Of a stretch of DNA of 64,000 bases, positions 47,621 through 60,069 are shown piece by piece. The translations under genes were made by a program, and so were the position numbers. The DNA lies in NCBI GenBank assembly GCA_025331435.1, contig JAIWNI010000015.1, positions 362,436-426,435 on the forward strand, in the 5' to 3' direction. Positions within the stretch are counted from its first letter, which is position 1, and each line of letters begins with the position of its first letter. The DNA comes from Choanephora cucurbitarum. Taxonomy: Eukaryota; Mucoromycota; Mucoromycetes; Mucorales; Choanephoraceae. The notes beneath the pieces are model-generated. The model saw nothing but the letters and a program-made list of their open reading frames with translations, did no database searches and was not told where the DNA came from.

Positions 47621-47895
47621 ATGGCTGAAGGACTCAAAGTTGATCCCTCAATTGAGCGTTGGGCTCACCTTCGTGAAAACACTCACCTCTACTTTAACTG
47701 GAACAAGAGAAACACTAGAAGAACTTGGTTATGGGGTGTCATTGTCCCTGTTGGTCTTACTGCCATTGCTTATGCCACCGATGTAAATAGCACTTCTCGA
47801 TCTATCTATAACATACTAATCTTTTTTTTTTGTAGCGTAAGTGGAACTTTGCTGCCTCTCAAACCAAAGAAGATATGAACAACCAAAGAAACTAA
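47621..47895 (+). CDS. NADH dehydrogenase (complex I) B15/NDUFB4-like subunit
   Basis: Predicted 73 aa; exons 47621..47782 and 47836..47895. The pattern KVDPSIERWAHLRENTHLYF then WLWGVIVPVGLTAIAYATD (single membrane helix, about 36-54) and KWNF matches the short fungal/animal B15 accessory subunit of respiratory complex I, residing in the inner mitochondrial membrane. The single 53-bp intron is phase 0. The gene is convergent with the ITFG1-like gene (stops 115 bp apart). Confidence 0.82.
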
Positions 47896-48010
47896 ATCAT
47901 GTTCTCTGAAAAGAGAAATTCAACAGCATATACACTCACACAAGAAAAAAATAAAGCGACATCACCACATACATACAGGCATACTTCCTTTTTATAGTGT
48001 TTATTATTAT

Positions 48011-50260
48011 TTACAGGGCATCGAAATTGATGATATGAAGCGCTTTTCTTCTTTCCATCTCATCCTCTCTTTTTTCCATTGTACGAAGCACAACAGCAAC
48101 AATAGCCAAGATAACTGAAGCAGAAACCAAGACAACCAAGACCCACGGCACATAATCAGCAGGCTTGATATACAGTTCCACTTTCCATGACGAACTATCC
48201 TGAACATGTTCTGGTTGATGCGGCAAGAACACGAGTTGTGAATTAGGAATGACACCTTCATAAAACAGATAGTTTTTAGCTTGATGACGAGATACACCAG
48301 CAAACATCTCTTCTACATAATTGTTTGTTCTTCCTAGTCCAAACAGACAATAAGGCGTTTGCAAAGATAGATAGCCTGATTGAGATAGCTGAGAGATTTG
48401 ATGAGATCGCTTGATGCCTGATGTGTCTAACACAGTGAATTTAAAGGAGGCGCCTGGATAGTTGACACCATAAGCTTCTGTATCAACACCATTGGATACT
48501 ATTCAATAGATTAGGTTAAGAAGGAGAAAATAAGATACAGGTAGCATTTTACCTAAGCCCTTTAAGAAAAATGCATCATTAAAGAAATTGTTGATAATGA
48601 AATGAGGCGTTCGGCCTGCATCTTTCTTGTACTCTAATACAAGAATATCTAAAGAACCCTAAAAACAAGTTTGATTTTTAGCTTACTTTTCCTATATCAA
48701 CAACACAGAAAGAAGCTTACATCTTCGTCAATATCAAAGAAAGCTGCTTGTGAAGGTGATGAAATACTCTTCAAATCGCCTGTGCCTGCAGTGACTTCGC
48801 TAAATGTTCTTCTGGCCATCGCGGCAGCCTTATCAGAACAGGTATTGGAGTCACACAAGACAGATCCAAGCAAGATCGCTCTTTTGTCCGTGACTACTAA
48901 CAGGTCTGGATAGCCATCAAGATTGTAATCGCCTGCATGAACAGGCACAGGTAAATGACCTCTGAAATGAACATCATTCATCTTGATATGTTCACCATGA
49001 GCCAAAGGATAAATCACATAGTCTCGAGTATTTTTACCGGTGAAATCAAACTTGAAGTCAGGATCAGCAACACACAAGTCCTGTGCCTTTCGACAACGAG
49101 ATGATCCATCTTCTTTTTGTTGTTGATTACATAGTCCCATTTGTTGGTTGTAGGCAACATGGATACTACAGTCTTTTGCTTCACAGACAGGAAACACAAT
49201 ATCGATGGAACCATCACCATCTATATCACTAAATGTAAGAGGTCCTGCACCTGTCGGTAAACTAGCTTCATGTGCTAAAGAGAATCCTTGTTGACGTTGA
49301 TGGGTCCAGATCTGAATGGATCCGTCACAGACAAAGACGAGATCAGCTAAGCAATCACCATCAAGATCAACAAATGCGTTGGAATGAGGATTAGCCCATC
49401 GACAGCGATCACTAGCTGTCTTGTTGAAGAGGCCAGATGCTGATGTGCTGGAAAAAAAAACAAGAGAAAGATGAATATAAGTAAAGAGACATGGAAATGA
49501 ACTTACAGATTAAACAGAGGGGAAGGCGCTTGATTAGTCCAAATGCTAAGTTCATTTGTATCCTTTGCATAACCTAATAGATCTGTCTTCATATCTCCAT
49601 TGATATCCAATACAATAGGCAATGCACCTTGAGCTGAAGGTAGTTTGATTGTTTCTGATGCTACTTGAATAATTAAGTTGTTGTTTTCGTTGTCAAAATG
49701 TGTATATCTTACCAAATGTATCATTGCCATTGCCTAAATACACTTGAAGTTTGATTTCGCTTGCTGCATCTTTTTCTGGATTCTGTTCACCCATCAACAA
49801 GACGTCCAGATGACCGTCATAGTTGAAATCGCCAGGCACTACATTAGTAACAATAAACCCAGGTTGTATTTGTTGTGGTAATTGCTTGAAACTGAATCCC
49901 TCTAATAAATACTTAAGTTACTCTATTCTGCATAATCATCAACACACACACACACATACGATGGTCCCAGATATAAACGCAGACGGAGGTTTGGTCTGAA
50001 CTAAGCACAAATATATCTGTACTAACAGAAGAACAATCAGTAAGATGTCGCAAAAGAAGAAAGTCAATGGCTACTTACAACTTGTCTCCATTGAAATCAC
50101 CAAAAGCGGCAATAGTGCCATCGAGATTGTCTAAGCCTATTGAATCTGGCTTCAATCCGTACAATTGACTACTGGGGAATCGAGAAGCATAATTCAACGC
50201 TTGCGCTCTTATTGTATTTGGCATTAGGCCGAGAAAAAGAAGCCATGACCACACTTTCAT
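48011..50260 (-). CDS. ITFG1/TIP-like FG-GAP repeat type I membrane protein
   Basis: Predicted 636 aa; complement(join(48011..48498,48553..48658,48721..49447,49507..49663,49713..49901,49960..50021,50079..50260)). It has a signal peptide (MKVWSWLLFLGLMPNTIRAQ) and then several FG-GAP/calcium-type repeats: GDFNGDKFTDIFVL, GDFNYDGHLDVLLM, DINGDMKTDLLGY, DLDGDCLADLVFV, DIDGDGSIDIVFP, GDYNLDGYPDLLVV and DIDEDGSLDILVLE. The C-terminal domain has the family block SLQTPYCLFGLGRTNNYVEE. One membrane helix (about 592-614, PWVLVVLVSASVILAIVAVV) and a short charged tail follow. This layout is that of T-cell immunomodulatory protein/ITFG1 (LINKIN), a conserved surface protein linked in animals to adhesion and to RUVBL1/2. 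The fungal role is unknown. Two introns carry CA repeats or AT-rich spacers. Confidence 0.9.
49942..49956 (+). repeat. (AC)n microsatellite in ITFG1-like intron
   Basis: Seven AC units within the intron between 49901 and 49960. Confidence 0.8.
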
Positions 50261-50791
50261 AGTCTCTTTTGGTTTTGATAAAAAAAAAGAACAAATGCTT
50301 GGCTATACCAAAAATTAGTCTGAGTCTTAAGAGAAAAAAGGGGAGAGATTTTTACTGTTTCTGTCAGCCGAAAACCTGAAGGTGCTACTTTGACATCCCA
50401 GTTAGAGTATCGTATCATATAATCCGAGAAAAGTTTAATATGGCTATTCAACCATTAGACTGCTTGATTCTACTAGTATTAAGCGAACTATGATTTTACA
50501 TATATAAACATGTAGTTAAAAATTTGGTCTTCTTCTGTCATCGAGTGAAGAACCAATGTGTATATATCTATCTCATATATGTGAATGGGAAAAAGACTTG
50601 CTTACTTAGTTTATAAAAATTAGAGTTATGCGGATCACTCTTGAATACGTTTTCGGCTATTGGTTTTGGTGCATGAACTTAAAGCAGTACACTCAAGACT
50701 GAGTTACGACCTTTCTCTTTTCCGTCGCAAATTTAAAAATATGGCTTTCGAATTTAGTCTTGAAATTTTGTTACGCGAGACCAGATGAGCT

Positions 50792-50816
50792 TTCTTCTTC
50801 TTCTTCTTCTTCTTCT
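50792..50816 (+). repeat. (TTC)8 microsatellite
   Basis: Eight perfect TTC units. Confidence 0.9.
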
Positions 50817-51454
50817 GATCGAATCAAAACGCATACTAGATTGAATAAGTCTTTTTTCTCCCTGCATTTCGTGAGAAGTTGCTAGTAAGCAGGCTTCTTT
50901 GTGGACCTCCCAAGGGACCTTTCCTAACCAGAAAGCATAAATTGGTGTAGCTTTGTGCATTGAGGCCGTTTTCTACTTTTAAGCTGTTGCCTGTATGCGA
51001 ACCTCCTAGCTAGAGCTTCTTAGTTCGAAGCATAAGTTGGCGCAGCTTTGTGTAGAAGGAAAGCAGTTGTTTTACTTCTCTTTTTCTTCGACTTCTAAAA
51101 CCATTTGTTTAAACACCCTTCTTTTATTGACTAAATCATTTTGTTTGCTTTTTGCATTGGACGTATTAATCTTCGCACATAAACAAGACATTTACATGTT
51201 TTGTCATCATATTTACAATGGCAAAAGGGACAACTATAACTTCCAAAACTATAAACGCTACAATTTGCTATTTTAAGAGCGATTATATTATCAGCTCATA
51301 AACATCCAACAAATTGTACTTTATGCTTTAGCATTGATAGTAGTGAAGGCAGCTACACGTATCAAAAAGAATTAGCTTTTTTGTTCTTTTAAAAAATGTC
51401 ACTTATCAGAACTGAACATAAGCCTAGCACTCGATTCGATTTCTATCTTAGGGA

Positions 51455-51489
51455 AACACTACGTCCACTTACTAAGTGGACGTAGTGTT
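51455..51489. repeat. Perfect 35-bp palindrome, 17-bp arms
   Basis: Arm AACACTACGTCCACTTA, one spacer C, then its exact reverse complement. The flanking bases do not extend the match. Confidence 0.95.
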
Positions 51490-53572
51490 ATCCTTTATCT
51501 TGTTAATTGGCTATAACTTATTCTCTCAATCGCTCTTAAACAAACATTTTGTAAAGTTACCTGCACTTGAGTTCAAGCATCAATTAAAAAAAAAAGCTGA
51601 ACAATTCGAAGCAATTCATAGGCAGTATATTCTTGTAGCCAGAAGAAAAATTGTCTTGTCGCTTCTTGCCATTTTTATCCCTAGCTACGATTAATGGTCT
51701 TTTTTATTTAACGCAAAAGCTGAACTGGCCTAAGTAAAAAAAAAACAGTTTGCACTGAACTCTAATTTGCTTCAAACCGATTCCCAATAATTGAGGAAAT
51801 AGTGTAACCTCTGCCTACTTAGGGTTGGAACACTATAATACTAAAATAAGGAACACAGTGTACTGGTGATATAGCGCTAGAACACTAACCAATAGAACAT
51901 TCTGCATGGATGAGTAATCGTACAAGAAATGCACTTGCCCTTCAATTTAAGGCCATGTAGCTAATGTCTGCAGATTTTCTTTTTTTAAGGTTTCGAGCTT
52001 AGTTTGTTAAGTATAAAAGACCCTTCTTCTGGTTCTGTCAAAAGAAAATCGCGTATGTGAAACAATAAGTACTTTCTCGTATACTTGTTTCATTTAGGTG
52101 ACTCAGCCTTCATTGTATATGCCTGAAAAGACATTACACACAAAAAGATTTGTTTGAACAAAAGAATAGTCTGCTTGGTCTTTCTCCTGAAACATATACA
52201 TGCACACACAGAAAGAGATGAACACCTATCTTTAGGCAGATAAGCAATGTTTGTTGTTTGCTCTAGTTTATATTCATTGACTTATCTTGTGTAAGCATAA
52301 TTTGAAGAAAGACAGAAGCTAAAGGCTATTCAGCATCATACTTTCGGTTGTTTGCTCCTAAAAATAACAACTACTTGATTCAGTAGCGCATAGTATTACT
52401 TGTGCATCAAATCAATTACCGAGGTCTCTATTTTTGGAGACAGAAAACGACAGAGAGAGAGTAGAAGAAAAAACTTTAAATTTTTTCCATTGTGAATTCA
52501 ATGATCCATAGTCTATTGTTGATAGTGATTTGTCAAACCCTCAAAGTCTAGACTTATTTATAGAGAATTACAAGAAGTAGTCTAGCGTCTCAAGTTGGAT
52601 AATATGATTGTCGACTGAAGAGCTACACTAATCAGTCTTTTTCAATCAGCAAAGGTTCTCGAATCAAAAATACCAATAAACGAGGTAGGTACATAACCAT
52701 CAGCTATGATCAGCTTTTTTTTTTATTTAATTCAGTTCATTCGACTTTATTCAAAGCTTTCACAAACTTAAATAAAACCATGCCACTAACCGAAAAGATG
52801 GTGTTGTATTTTGATATTTGTATACCTTTATGCTTAGTTTATAAGGTTATCTTATAGATCGGCAAACAGGACCAAAAGCAAAGGCACATCGTGGAGCGAA
52901 TGAAACAGCGATGCATTTCCAGCAACACCGCTTCTTATCTTCTTCTGATTAATCGCTGAGTTTACTATCCAGTAACAAGGAGAATAAAAAGTTCTTTCCC
53001 TCTTTCTTCTAGTATCCAGCTTGTATTTCGATATTCAAATAGCTTGTTCTCGAGACCATTCGCTCCATTATGATCTTGTCTTGACAGGAATAGCTATTGT
53101 GGCAGAAGATATGGCTGCAGATAGAGGAAACCCGAAATGATTCACTCACAACTTTATCTACCGATTCAAATAAGATTAACGCTTAAATAAGTTTGTTGAA
53201 CACTTTATTGTTTCAAGAATTGCACTGATACTATCACATGAGCCTTCAAACTCTTCCACCAGATTACAAGATCTTTCCCGGTATTTACTCTGATAGGATT
53301 TTCTGTCTACCTTATAAAAAATCAGAAAATAAGATCTCAAAAAGCGAGTATCACAACAAGGTCTGATCGAATAAAGAAAAAAGGTGCTTCAAGTTCCGAA
53401 CTTTTCTTACCAAGTGATTAGAACTCCTCAAAAGTATGGCCACATTTAAAAAGGAAAAAAAAGTGAAACTCTTCTTTCCATAATTCTTACATTTTTTCTT
53501 TTCCTTTTTTTTGGTTTCTGACTACGTGTAGCCTTTTTTTTTGAAGTCTAACTCGGGGATAATACTCAAGCA

Positions 53573-56500
53573 ATGGATCGAATTAATTCCTCAACGTCAT
53601 CGAATGTTGATTACTCGAGTTTTTCTTCACCAAAAGAAATCAACATAAAAGGCAAGCTGGATGAAGAAATCCCTTCTCGCTCATACTACTCTTCACATAT
53701 ACATATAGAAGAACCAGGTAATTTGATTTAATGATGACTTTACTAGGCTAACTTTTATCCAGTGGATGAAGATGCTCGTTATTCTGCTTCTGTCGAATCG
53801 ATTCGTGCACATTCCTTGGCCTTAGGTGATAGATATATGCAAGAATCAAGCCCTGCCAACTCTCCTCCTACAAACCTCCAAAGTGATGATAAATTTCTAA
53901 AGCCAGTATCACCTTTATCACTCGGCAATAGCTCACATTCTATTCTATCGAGCTTATTGCAAAAAGATAATTTGAAGCGAAATCAAGATGACTTTGCACA
54001 AGATGAAACGGATGAAAGACAACATCTATTAACACCATCATCCTCAGCGCCATCAAGGAAAAAGTTACATCATAAGAAATCAAGCAACAATTACTTTTCT
54101 ATTTCTGATTCGGATCCTGAATTGGGTAATCAAACACAAGAAGGTAGTATAGAGGATCAACAAGAGAGTACAAGAAAACAAGAGCAAAGTTACAGCTATT
54201 ACCGTCGCATTACTTGGAAACAGTTGAGAGACCCACAAACCTGGATCAAATGTTTTACACAACCATTGCGTTATATACCTGCAGTCATTTTGGGCTTGCT
54301 TTTGAACTTGTTAGATGCTATTTCATATGGTATGATTACTTTTCCGCTCAATAATCCCATGTTTGCTTCGTTTGGTCCTGATGGTATTTCCATGTTCTTT
54401 GTGAGGTATGAAACAAAACAAAATATTTCTCTTCACTTTGAAAGGAAATTACTAAGAGAATTGTAACAGTTGTATTGTTTCTCAACTGGTCTATTCTTGT
54501 GGTGGCAGTGCTTTTGATGGCGGTAATGGAAGGTAAGGAGAATATGCTCCCCTTGTTTATTTTTCTGTTTCACTTATTTATGTCATTCTTACTCTAGTAT
54601 GATGATTGAAGGTAAATAGGGATCAGTGTGGATAAGGAGAAAGAGAGAAATGAAGTTGGGCAGAGCAGCTAACTACGATATTTCTGTGTGTGTTATTTTA
54701 TCAGTTGTACCATTCCTGCATATCATGTAAGTAACCGACATTGGTTGGGCATCTGTATATTGTATAACACATCTATGCATATAGAGCTGAGAGAATTGTG
54801 TCAGTGGTGGGTTCAGATCGCCCAGACGTAGCTATACCCTCTACTGTTGTTGCATTTGCAATGAGTAGCATCATGACTGGTCTTGCATTTTTCCTGCTCG
54901 GCGCACTTAAGCTTGGAAAGCTCATCGGCTTTTTTCCCCGACACATTCTTGTAGGTACTATTGGTGGTGTAGGCTGGTTCCTGGTTGCAACTGGTATTGA
55001 AGTATCAGGCCGATTGGATGAGGATTTAGAATATACCATCCCGATGTTCAAAAAGGTCTTTCTCGAGTCACATACCTTTATGCTTTGGTTCTCGGCTTTT
55101 GCAGTCGCCATTCTGCTAAGATTAATACAACATCGTATCACCTCACCACTTGTTGTACCTGTGTTCTTCATGGTGTTACCTCTTGCATTTTACCTGATTG
55201 TGTTAGTGTTGGGGTTAGACGTAAGTCAAGTACGTAATGATGGTTGGATTTTCCCCCTGGTTGAGAGCAACACGCCCTTTTGGCATTTCTACACCTACTT
55301 CAATCTCAAGATGGTTGACTGGCGTGCTGTCGTCGAGACAATTCCTGCAATGTTGGCGTTAACCTTTTTTGGTAAGAAAGGGTCATTCGTGTTATCTTAT
55401 CTTTTGATTTATCGTTTGTGTAATTTCTGTAGGTGTTTTACATGTACCTATTAATGTGCCTGCTCTTGGCGTCTCGACAAACAAGGACGACGTTGATGTA
55501 AACCGTGAATTGGTAGCTCATGGTATTTCCAATGCAGCATCTGGTTTGCTTGGCTCAGTACAAAGTAAGCGAATATATCTCACTGGATAGAAACTTGGAT
55601 ACTTATATGCTTCTTTAAAGACTATCTTGTCTACACCAATTCGCTACTTTTCATTCGCTCAGGTGGAGACAGTCGAGTTGCAGGTGTGATGTTGGCTGGT
55701 GCTACAACTGTCTTGTGGATGGTTGGCCCTTGGATTGTTGGATACATCCCTGTGATGGTTGTGGGTAGTTTGATCTTCCACTTGGGTCTGGACTTGTTGA
55801 AGGAAGCATTAGTAGATACCTGGAAGTCTGTTCATTACCTTGAGTACATCACCATTTGTACCATCATTGCTAGTATGGCCATCATGGGCTTTGTGGAAGG
55901 TATTTTTGTTGGTATTGTGTTGGCCTGTATTTTCTTTGTTGTTCAGAATGCGCGCGGAAACAAAGCTATTCGCGCCATCTATACTGGACAATACATGCGA
56001 TCCACTGTTCGAAGATTGTATCGTCAAGAGCAATTTTTAAACCAAGTGGGTGGTCAAATTCAAGTCGTCAAATTGCAAGGCTATCTCTTCTTTGGTACGA
56101 TTGATCAGGTCGAAACAGCCATTCGGGACATGCTGGATGAACATGCTTGGGATAAGCATCCTATTCGCTTTCTTATTTTGGATTTGCAACTTGTTCAAGG
56201 TCTTGACTTTAGTGCAGCTGAAGCCTTTGTGCGCATTCGCCGTCTATTGCGTGCTCGCCAAGTCTACATGATTGTTTGTAATGTAGCACGCCATTCTGAT
56301 GAAGAAAAGGCTCTCATGAAAGCTGGCATTTGGACACACCATCAACAACATGATGAAGACGATTTGAAATGCTTTGAGCATATCAATGAAGCTGTCGAAT
56401 GGTGTGAAAATGTGTTATTGACAAGCTTCTTCGAGAACAAACCTAAACACAGTAAGTACCCTCTATTCGAAACAAAATATGACACCATCCTTATTCTTAT

Positions 56501-57188
56501 TCATATAATAGTTTTATCAGGCACTCCTTCCACTACGGTACCTGTCTCAAACAAACACTATGGCTATGAAGATCACCTTGCATCCGCAGGCTCTCCTCGT
56601 CACAACATCATTTCAAATGCAATTCATCAAGTATTTAGTGGTAAGAGTTTTATGAATGCAATTTGTTTTTTTTTCTAATTGTTGCCTTTAATTCCATCAG
56701 AATCGCATGGACCTGTTGTTCACAAAAACACAAGCCAACCAACGCTCATTCTTGTGCAAACATTTGGAGAAATCAAACAAGGAAAGACATCTATTGAATT
56801 CTTTCACAAACTCAGCAAGTACTTTGAGCGAGTTACTGCCAAGAAAAACGATACCCTTTACCATGAAGGAGATCCATGCGAGTATCTTCTTATACTTGAA
56901 CAAGGATCGCTTCGCAGTTTAATGCACGTCTTGAAAGACGAGGTGACAGTTGAAACTATCTTACCGGGCACAGTGGTAGGCGAACTTGGTATGTTCAGTC
57001 ACAACCCTGTGAGGACACGATCGCTTATGGCCGAAACAGATTCTGTATTCTGGATTTTATCAAAAGAGTCTTTTAATCACATGTGTACAGAAGTTCCTGA
57101 TCTGGCAAATGAGTTTATTTTCTTATGTTTATATTTCTCGTCCGAAAGGCTGGATACAATGACAAGATACGCTTTCCATTTGCATTGA
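53573..57188 (+). CDS. SulP-type permease with STAS and cyclic-nucleotide-binding-like domains (Vsb1-like)
   Basis: Predicted 1014 aa from ten exons: 53573..53717, 53763..54405, 54470..54532, 54598..54611, 54705..54726, 54785..55371, 55433..55564, 55621..56451, 56521..56640, 56701..57188. A 220-residue disordered N-terminus precedes a SulP transporter core with about ten membrane helices (LLLNLLDAISYGMITFPL, SIMTGLAFFLLGALKLGKLI, HILVGTIGGVGWFLVATGIE, HVPINVPALGVSTNKDDVD). A STAS domain follows (about 670-790, RFLILDLQLVQGLDFSAAEA), then a cNMP-binding fold (about 870-980, YHEGDPCEYLLILEQGSL, PGTVVGELGMF). SulP + STAS + cNMP is the layout of yeast Ygr125w/Vsb1, a vacuolar protein needed for storage of basic amino acids. 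Two neighbouring exons are only 14 and 22 nt. A plain sulfate permease is less likely because of the cNMP module. Confidence 0.88.
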
Positions 57189-58191
57189 GCCACCTTCCCT
57201 GTGTATTCTCTTTTGCTTTTTACCAAATAAATCAATTCATTTTTTGAAAAGAAAAAATCTGTGTAATTCCATTGCCTCATTGGTTTAATGTACAACAAAA
57301 AGGGGAAGGTAAGCCATTAACAGTCTGTTTCATGCAAATGTACAGATACTTAGTCTGTTGCAATACAAGGTCATATATATGCATGATGTGCTTAGAAGTC
57401 ACTCAATGCTTTCAAGAGACAAAAACATTTTACAATCATCTTAAAAAGGAAAAAACCTGAGCTGGTAGATTTTCGTGTTCACTTGGGCGCCTTGTATTAT
57501 TCTGAGGAAGAGAATGACTATCGGATTTAGGCTGTCAAACATGATGAGAAGAATTTGTGGAACTTTCTAGAGATGTGTTGATTGTCGAACACTCGTCTAT
57601 TAACGTCCTTGGTTTAGCTCGAGAGTATTATTCTTGTTGAGTTTTAGCAGTCTCCCTGTTGTCAATACGATTAGTAAGATGGTATATTCGTCAAAGGGCA
57701 GCGATATGTAAGTTTCTAGTGATTCCAACATTTAAAATGATTGTGTCACCTTGTCAGAAAATACTCATACAGTGAAGTATTCACCTGCATTCTTTATTCT
57801 CATACCAACAGTTGATTGATTTACTATGTTAAAGAACAAAAAGCTCTTCTTTCAATAAGTTCTTTCCGAGCATCAATTGTAACTGACTCGCATCCCTTTA
57901 ATGACTACGGACATCCTTATGGTAGAACAAAGTCTAATGGATAAGCGAGAAAGATTTTTTTTCTTAATTTACGCTTTGTACTATGTTTGTTTGTATCACA
58001 TTTGATAATAATAGTTGAGGTGAATGATTCAGCAAAAAAAAAAATATGGCACATTGTTTATTTGGAATAAAAGAGGGAAAGCAAGCAGCGCTGCTGTTGC
58101 GGTAGTATTAAATATATTTTTTTGGGAGTTGTTTTCGTGATTATGACATTGAATTAGAATAAGATGTAATAAGTAATAGGTGATTGGTATT
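57189..58191. other. Intergenic between convergent permease and peptide transporter
   Basis: AT-rich DNA with the 3' ends of both genes. No gene or strong structure seen. Confidence 0.5.
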
Positions 58192-59982
58192 TTACGCAGT
58201 AGACTTCTCAACTTCGTAGTCAATGATTGCATTCTTTCTGTTGTACTCTTCAATTTGCTTTTGAGTACGGCGACCAATAGCGTCTTCCTGAATATCAGTG
58301 TCATCGTTCTTGCGATGAATGATGTAAATCAAGATAGAACAGATGAAAGCGGCTACAGAGATACCAGTGTACATCCAAGTTAACTTGGGATCAACAGCAA
58401 CTGGAACCAAGGCAAAACCAAGAATGGAAGCAAGACAGTTGGTGAAAAGATATATAGCCATGACAATTGACTTCATAGAATGGGGAGCTTTCTTGTAAGC
58501 ATATTCAAGACCAGTGATGTTACCAAACACTTCAGACAAAGCAACAAAGAAGTATGAGGGGATTTGGTAACCGGCAGAAATCTTTTCTGGTAAGCTGTTG
58601 TAGATCATTTGTTGGATACCAGCAGTGTATGCCATGGCAATAGAAGCACAGAAGAAACCCAAACTGATTCTGAAAATAGGACGCATAGGGAAGCCGAGGC
58701 GACGAAGGGTAGGGTAGATAATACGGTCAAAGATAGGAATAATGATGATCAAGGTAAGAGGGTCGATGTTTTGCATAATATCATTGGGAACATTACCGGT
58801 CCACATGGTAGCAGCTTGAGAGAGAAGGTTGTTTGAGATTTGAGAATAACAAAGCCAGAAGATAGGGTACCAACAGAATACAATACAAGCTCTAAGGGCA
58901 CGTCTCAATTCGTCAACAAAGACATCGTCCCATGTAGCTTTGGCAGCAAGTTCAGGATGTTCAATAGCAAGATTAGAAGGCTTACAGGCTTGTAAACCAC
59001 CCTTCACCTTGAGACTGAGAGTAAGGAGTTTATAAGCTTCAACAAAGATAGAACCACGAGGAGGAACAACAACATATCGCTTACGACCAAGAAGAAGGAT
59101 GACTATACCGATAGCAAACATCAAAGTAGGTAAAAGGTAAGCAGGCCAGAAACCAACTTGCTTTTCAAGGGTGGTTGTAGCAATAGCTGAAAGGGAACCA
59201 GCATTAATACCCCAGTAGAAGAAACTGAAAATCTTTTGATAGGTGGCTTGAGGACTCACAATGACACGTTGGCCCTTTGCATTTGTAGTCACGTAAGGTG
59301 TTTGATTTTTGTACTGTTCAGCAACCAAGGGAGAGACGTTTGATTTAATACCACCAGTACCGAGACCAATGATGATGATAGAGACAATAAAGCCAGGGAA
59401 AGCAGCACCAGATTCAATGGCAGAAGGAATAGAAGTAGTAGTCAAGATAATCAAACCAACCATATAACATGCAGCAAAGAGGACAATAGTACGGTATTTG
59501 CCAAGATATTGATCAGCAATGACAGCACCGAGAATGGGAGTAACATAACACCAAAATTGGAAAAAAGTAGTAAGAGCAGTAGCAGTTTGTTGACCTTTTC
59601 CCATAGCACCGGCTTGATCGGCAGGATCTGTTTTAATTGTTAGTTGTTTGTCTTTACTATCGAGTTGTTATAAGACTTACAAGATTCGGGAGCAGGGAAT
59701 TGGATGTAGTCTATGAAGAAGGAATAAGCAACCGAGATAAATTGATATAATATTCATCATCAACTTACTTTGGAATGGACCACTTAGACCATAGTAAGTG
59801 AAACGTTCACAGAATTCAATAATAATGACGAGATAGGCAGAGGCAGGAAGCTTGTCAGCAACTTCACCAAGTGTCTTCCAATCATCTTCAGTGGGCTCGG
59901 GGCCTAAAGCTTCTTCGCTGTTATAGTCATTGTCATCATAGACGACATTTGAAGTCTTTTCTTGTTCAAGCTTCTCGGACAT
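58192..59982 (-). CDS. PTR2: Proton-coupled di/tripeptide transporter (POT/PTR2 family)
   Basis: Predicted 559 aa; complement(join(58192..59627,59681..59710,59769..59982)), the middle exon being only 30 nt. The POT signature is present: IIIEFCERFTYYGLSGPFQN (ExxERFxYYG, helix 1), GLGTGGIKSNVSPLVAEQY (PTR2 motif), and FSFFYWGINAGSL. About 12 membrane helices are visible. A large cytosolic loop of PTR2 type lies in the middle, and the tail is charged. It imports di- and tripeptides with protons across the plasma membrane. The ATG at 59980-59982 is followed by an acidic N-terminus as in fungal PTR2. A minus-strand TATA box lies about 81 bp upstream. Confidence 0.96.
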
Positions 59983-60062
59983 AGTGTTTGGAAAAAACAG
60001 AAAGAAAAGAAAGAGAGAGAAATCAAGAACCCTAACAAAATTGAAGGGATTCGATCTGTGTC

Positions 60063-60069
60063 TTTTATA
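60063..60069 (-). promoter_or_regulatory. TATA box of peptide transporter gene
   Basis: TATAAAA on the minus strand about 81 bp before the ATG, followed by a purine-rich leader (minus sense TTTCTCTC pattern). Confidence 0.5.

Larger units (their letters stand above)
50261..53572. other. Gene-free region
   Basis: Contains the ITFG1-like promoter, a (TTC)8 microsatellite (50792-50816), a perfect 35-bp palindrome (51455-51489), and AT-rich DNA with a few short coding-like scraps (for example 52860-52960). The end (53440-53572) is the T-rich leader of the Vsb1-like gene. No intact gene seen. Confidence 0.5.
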
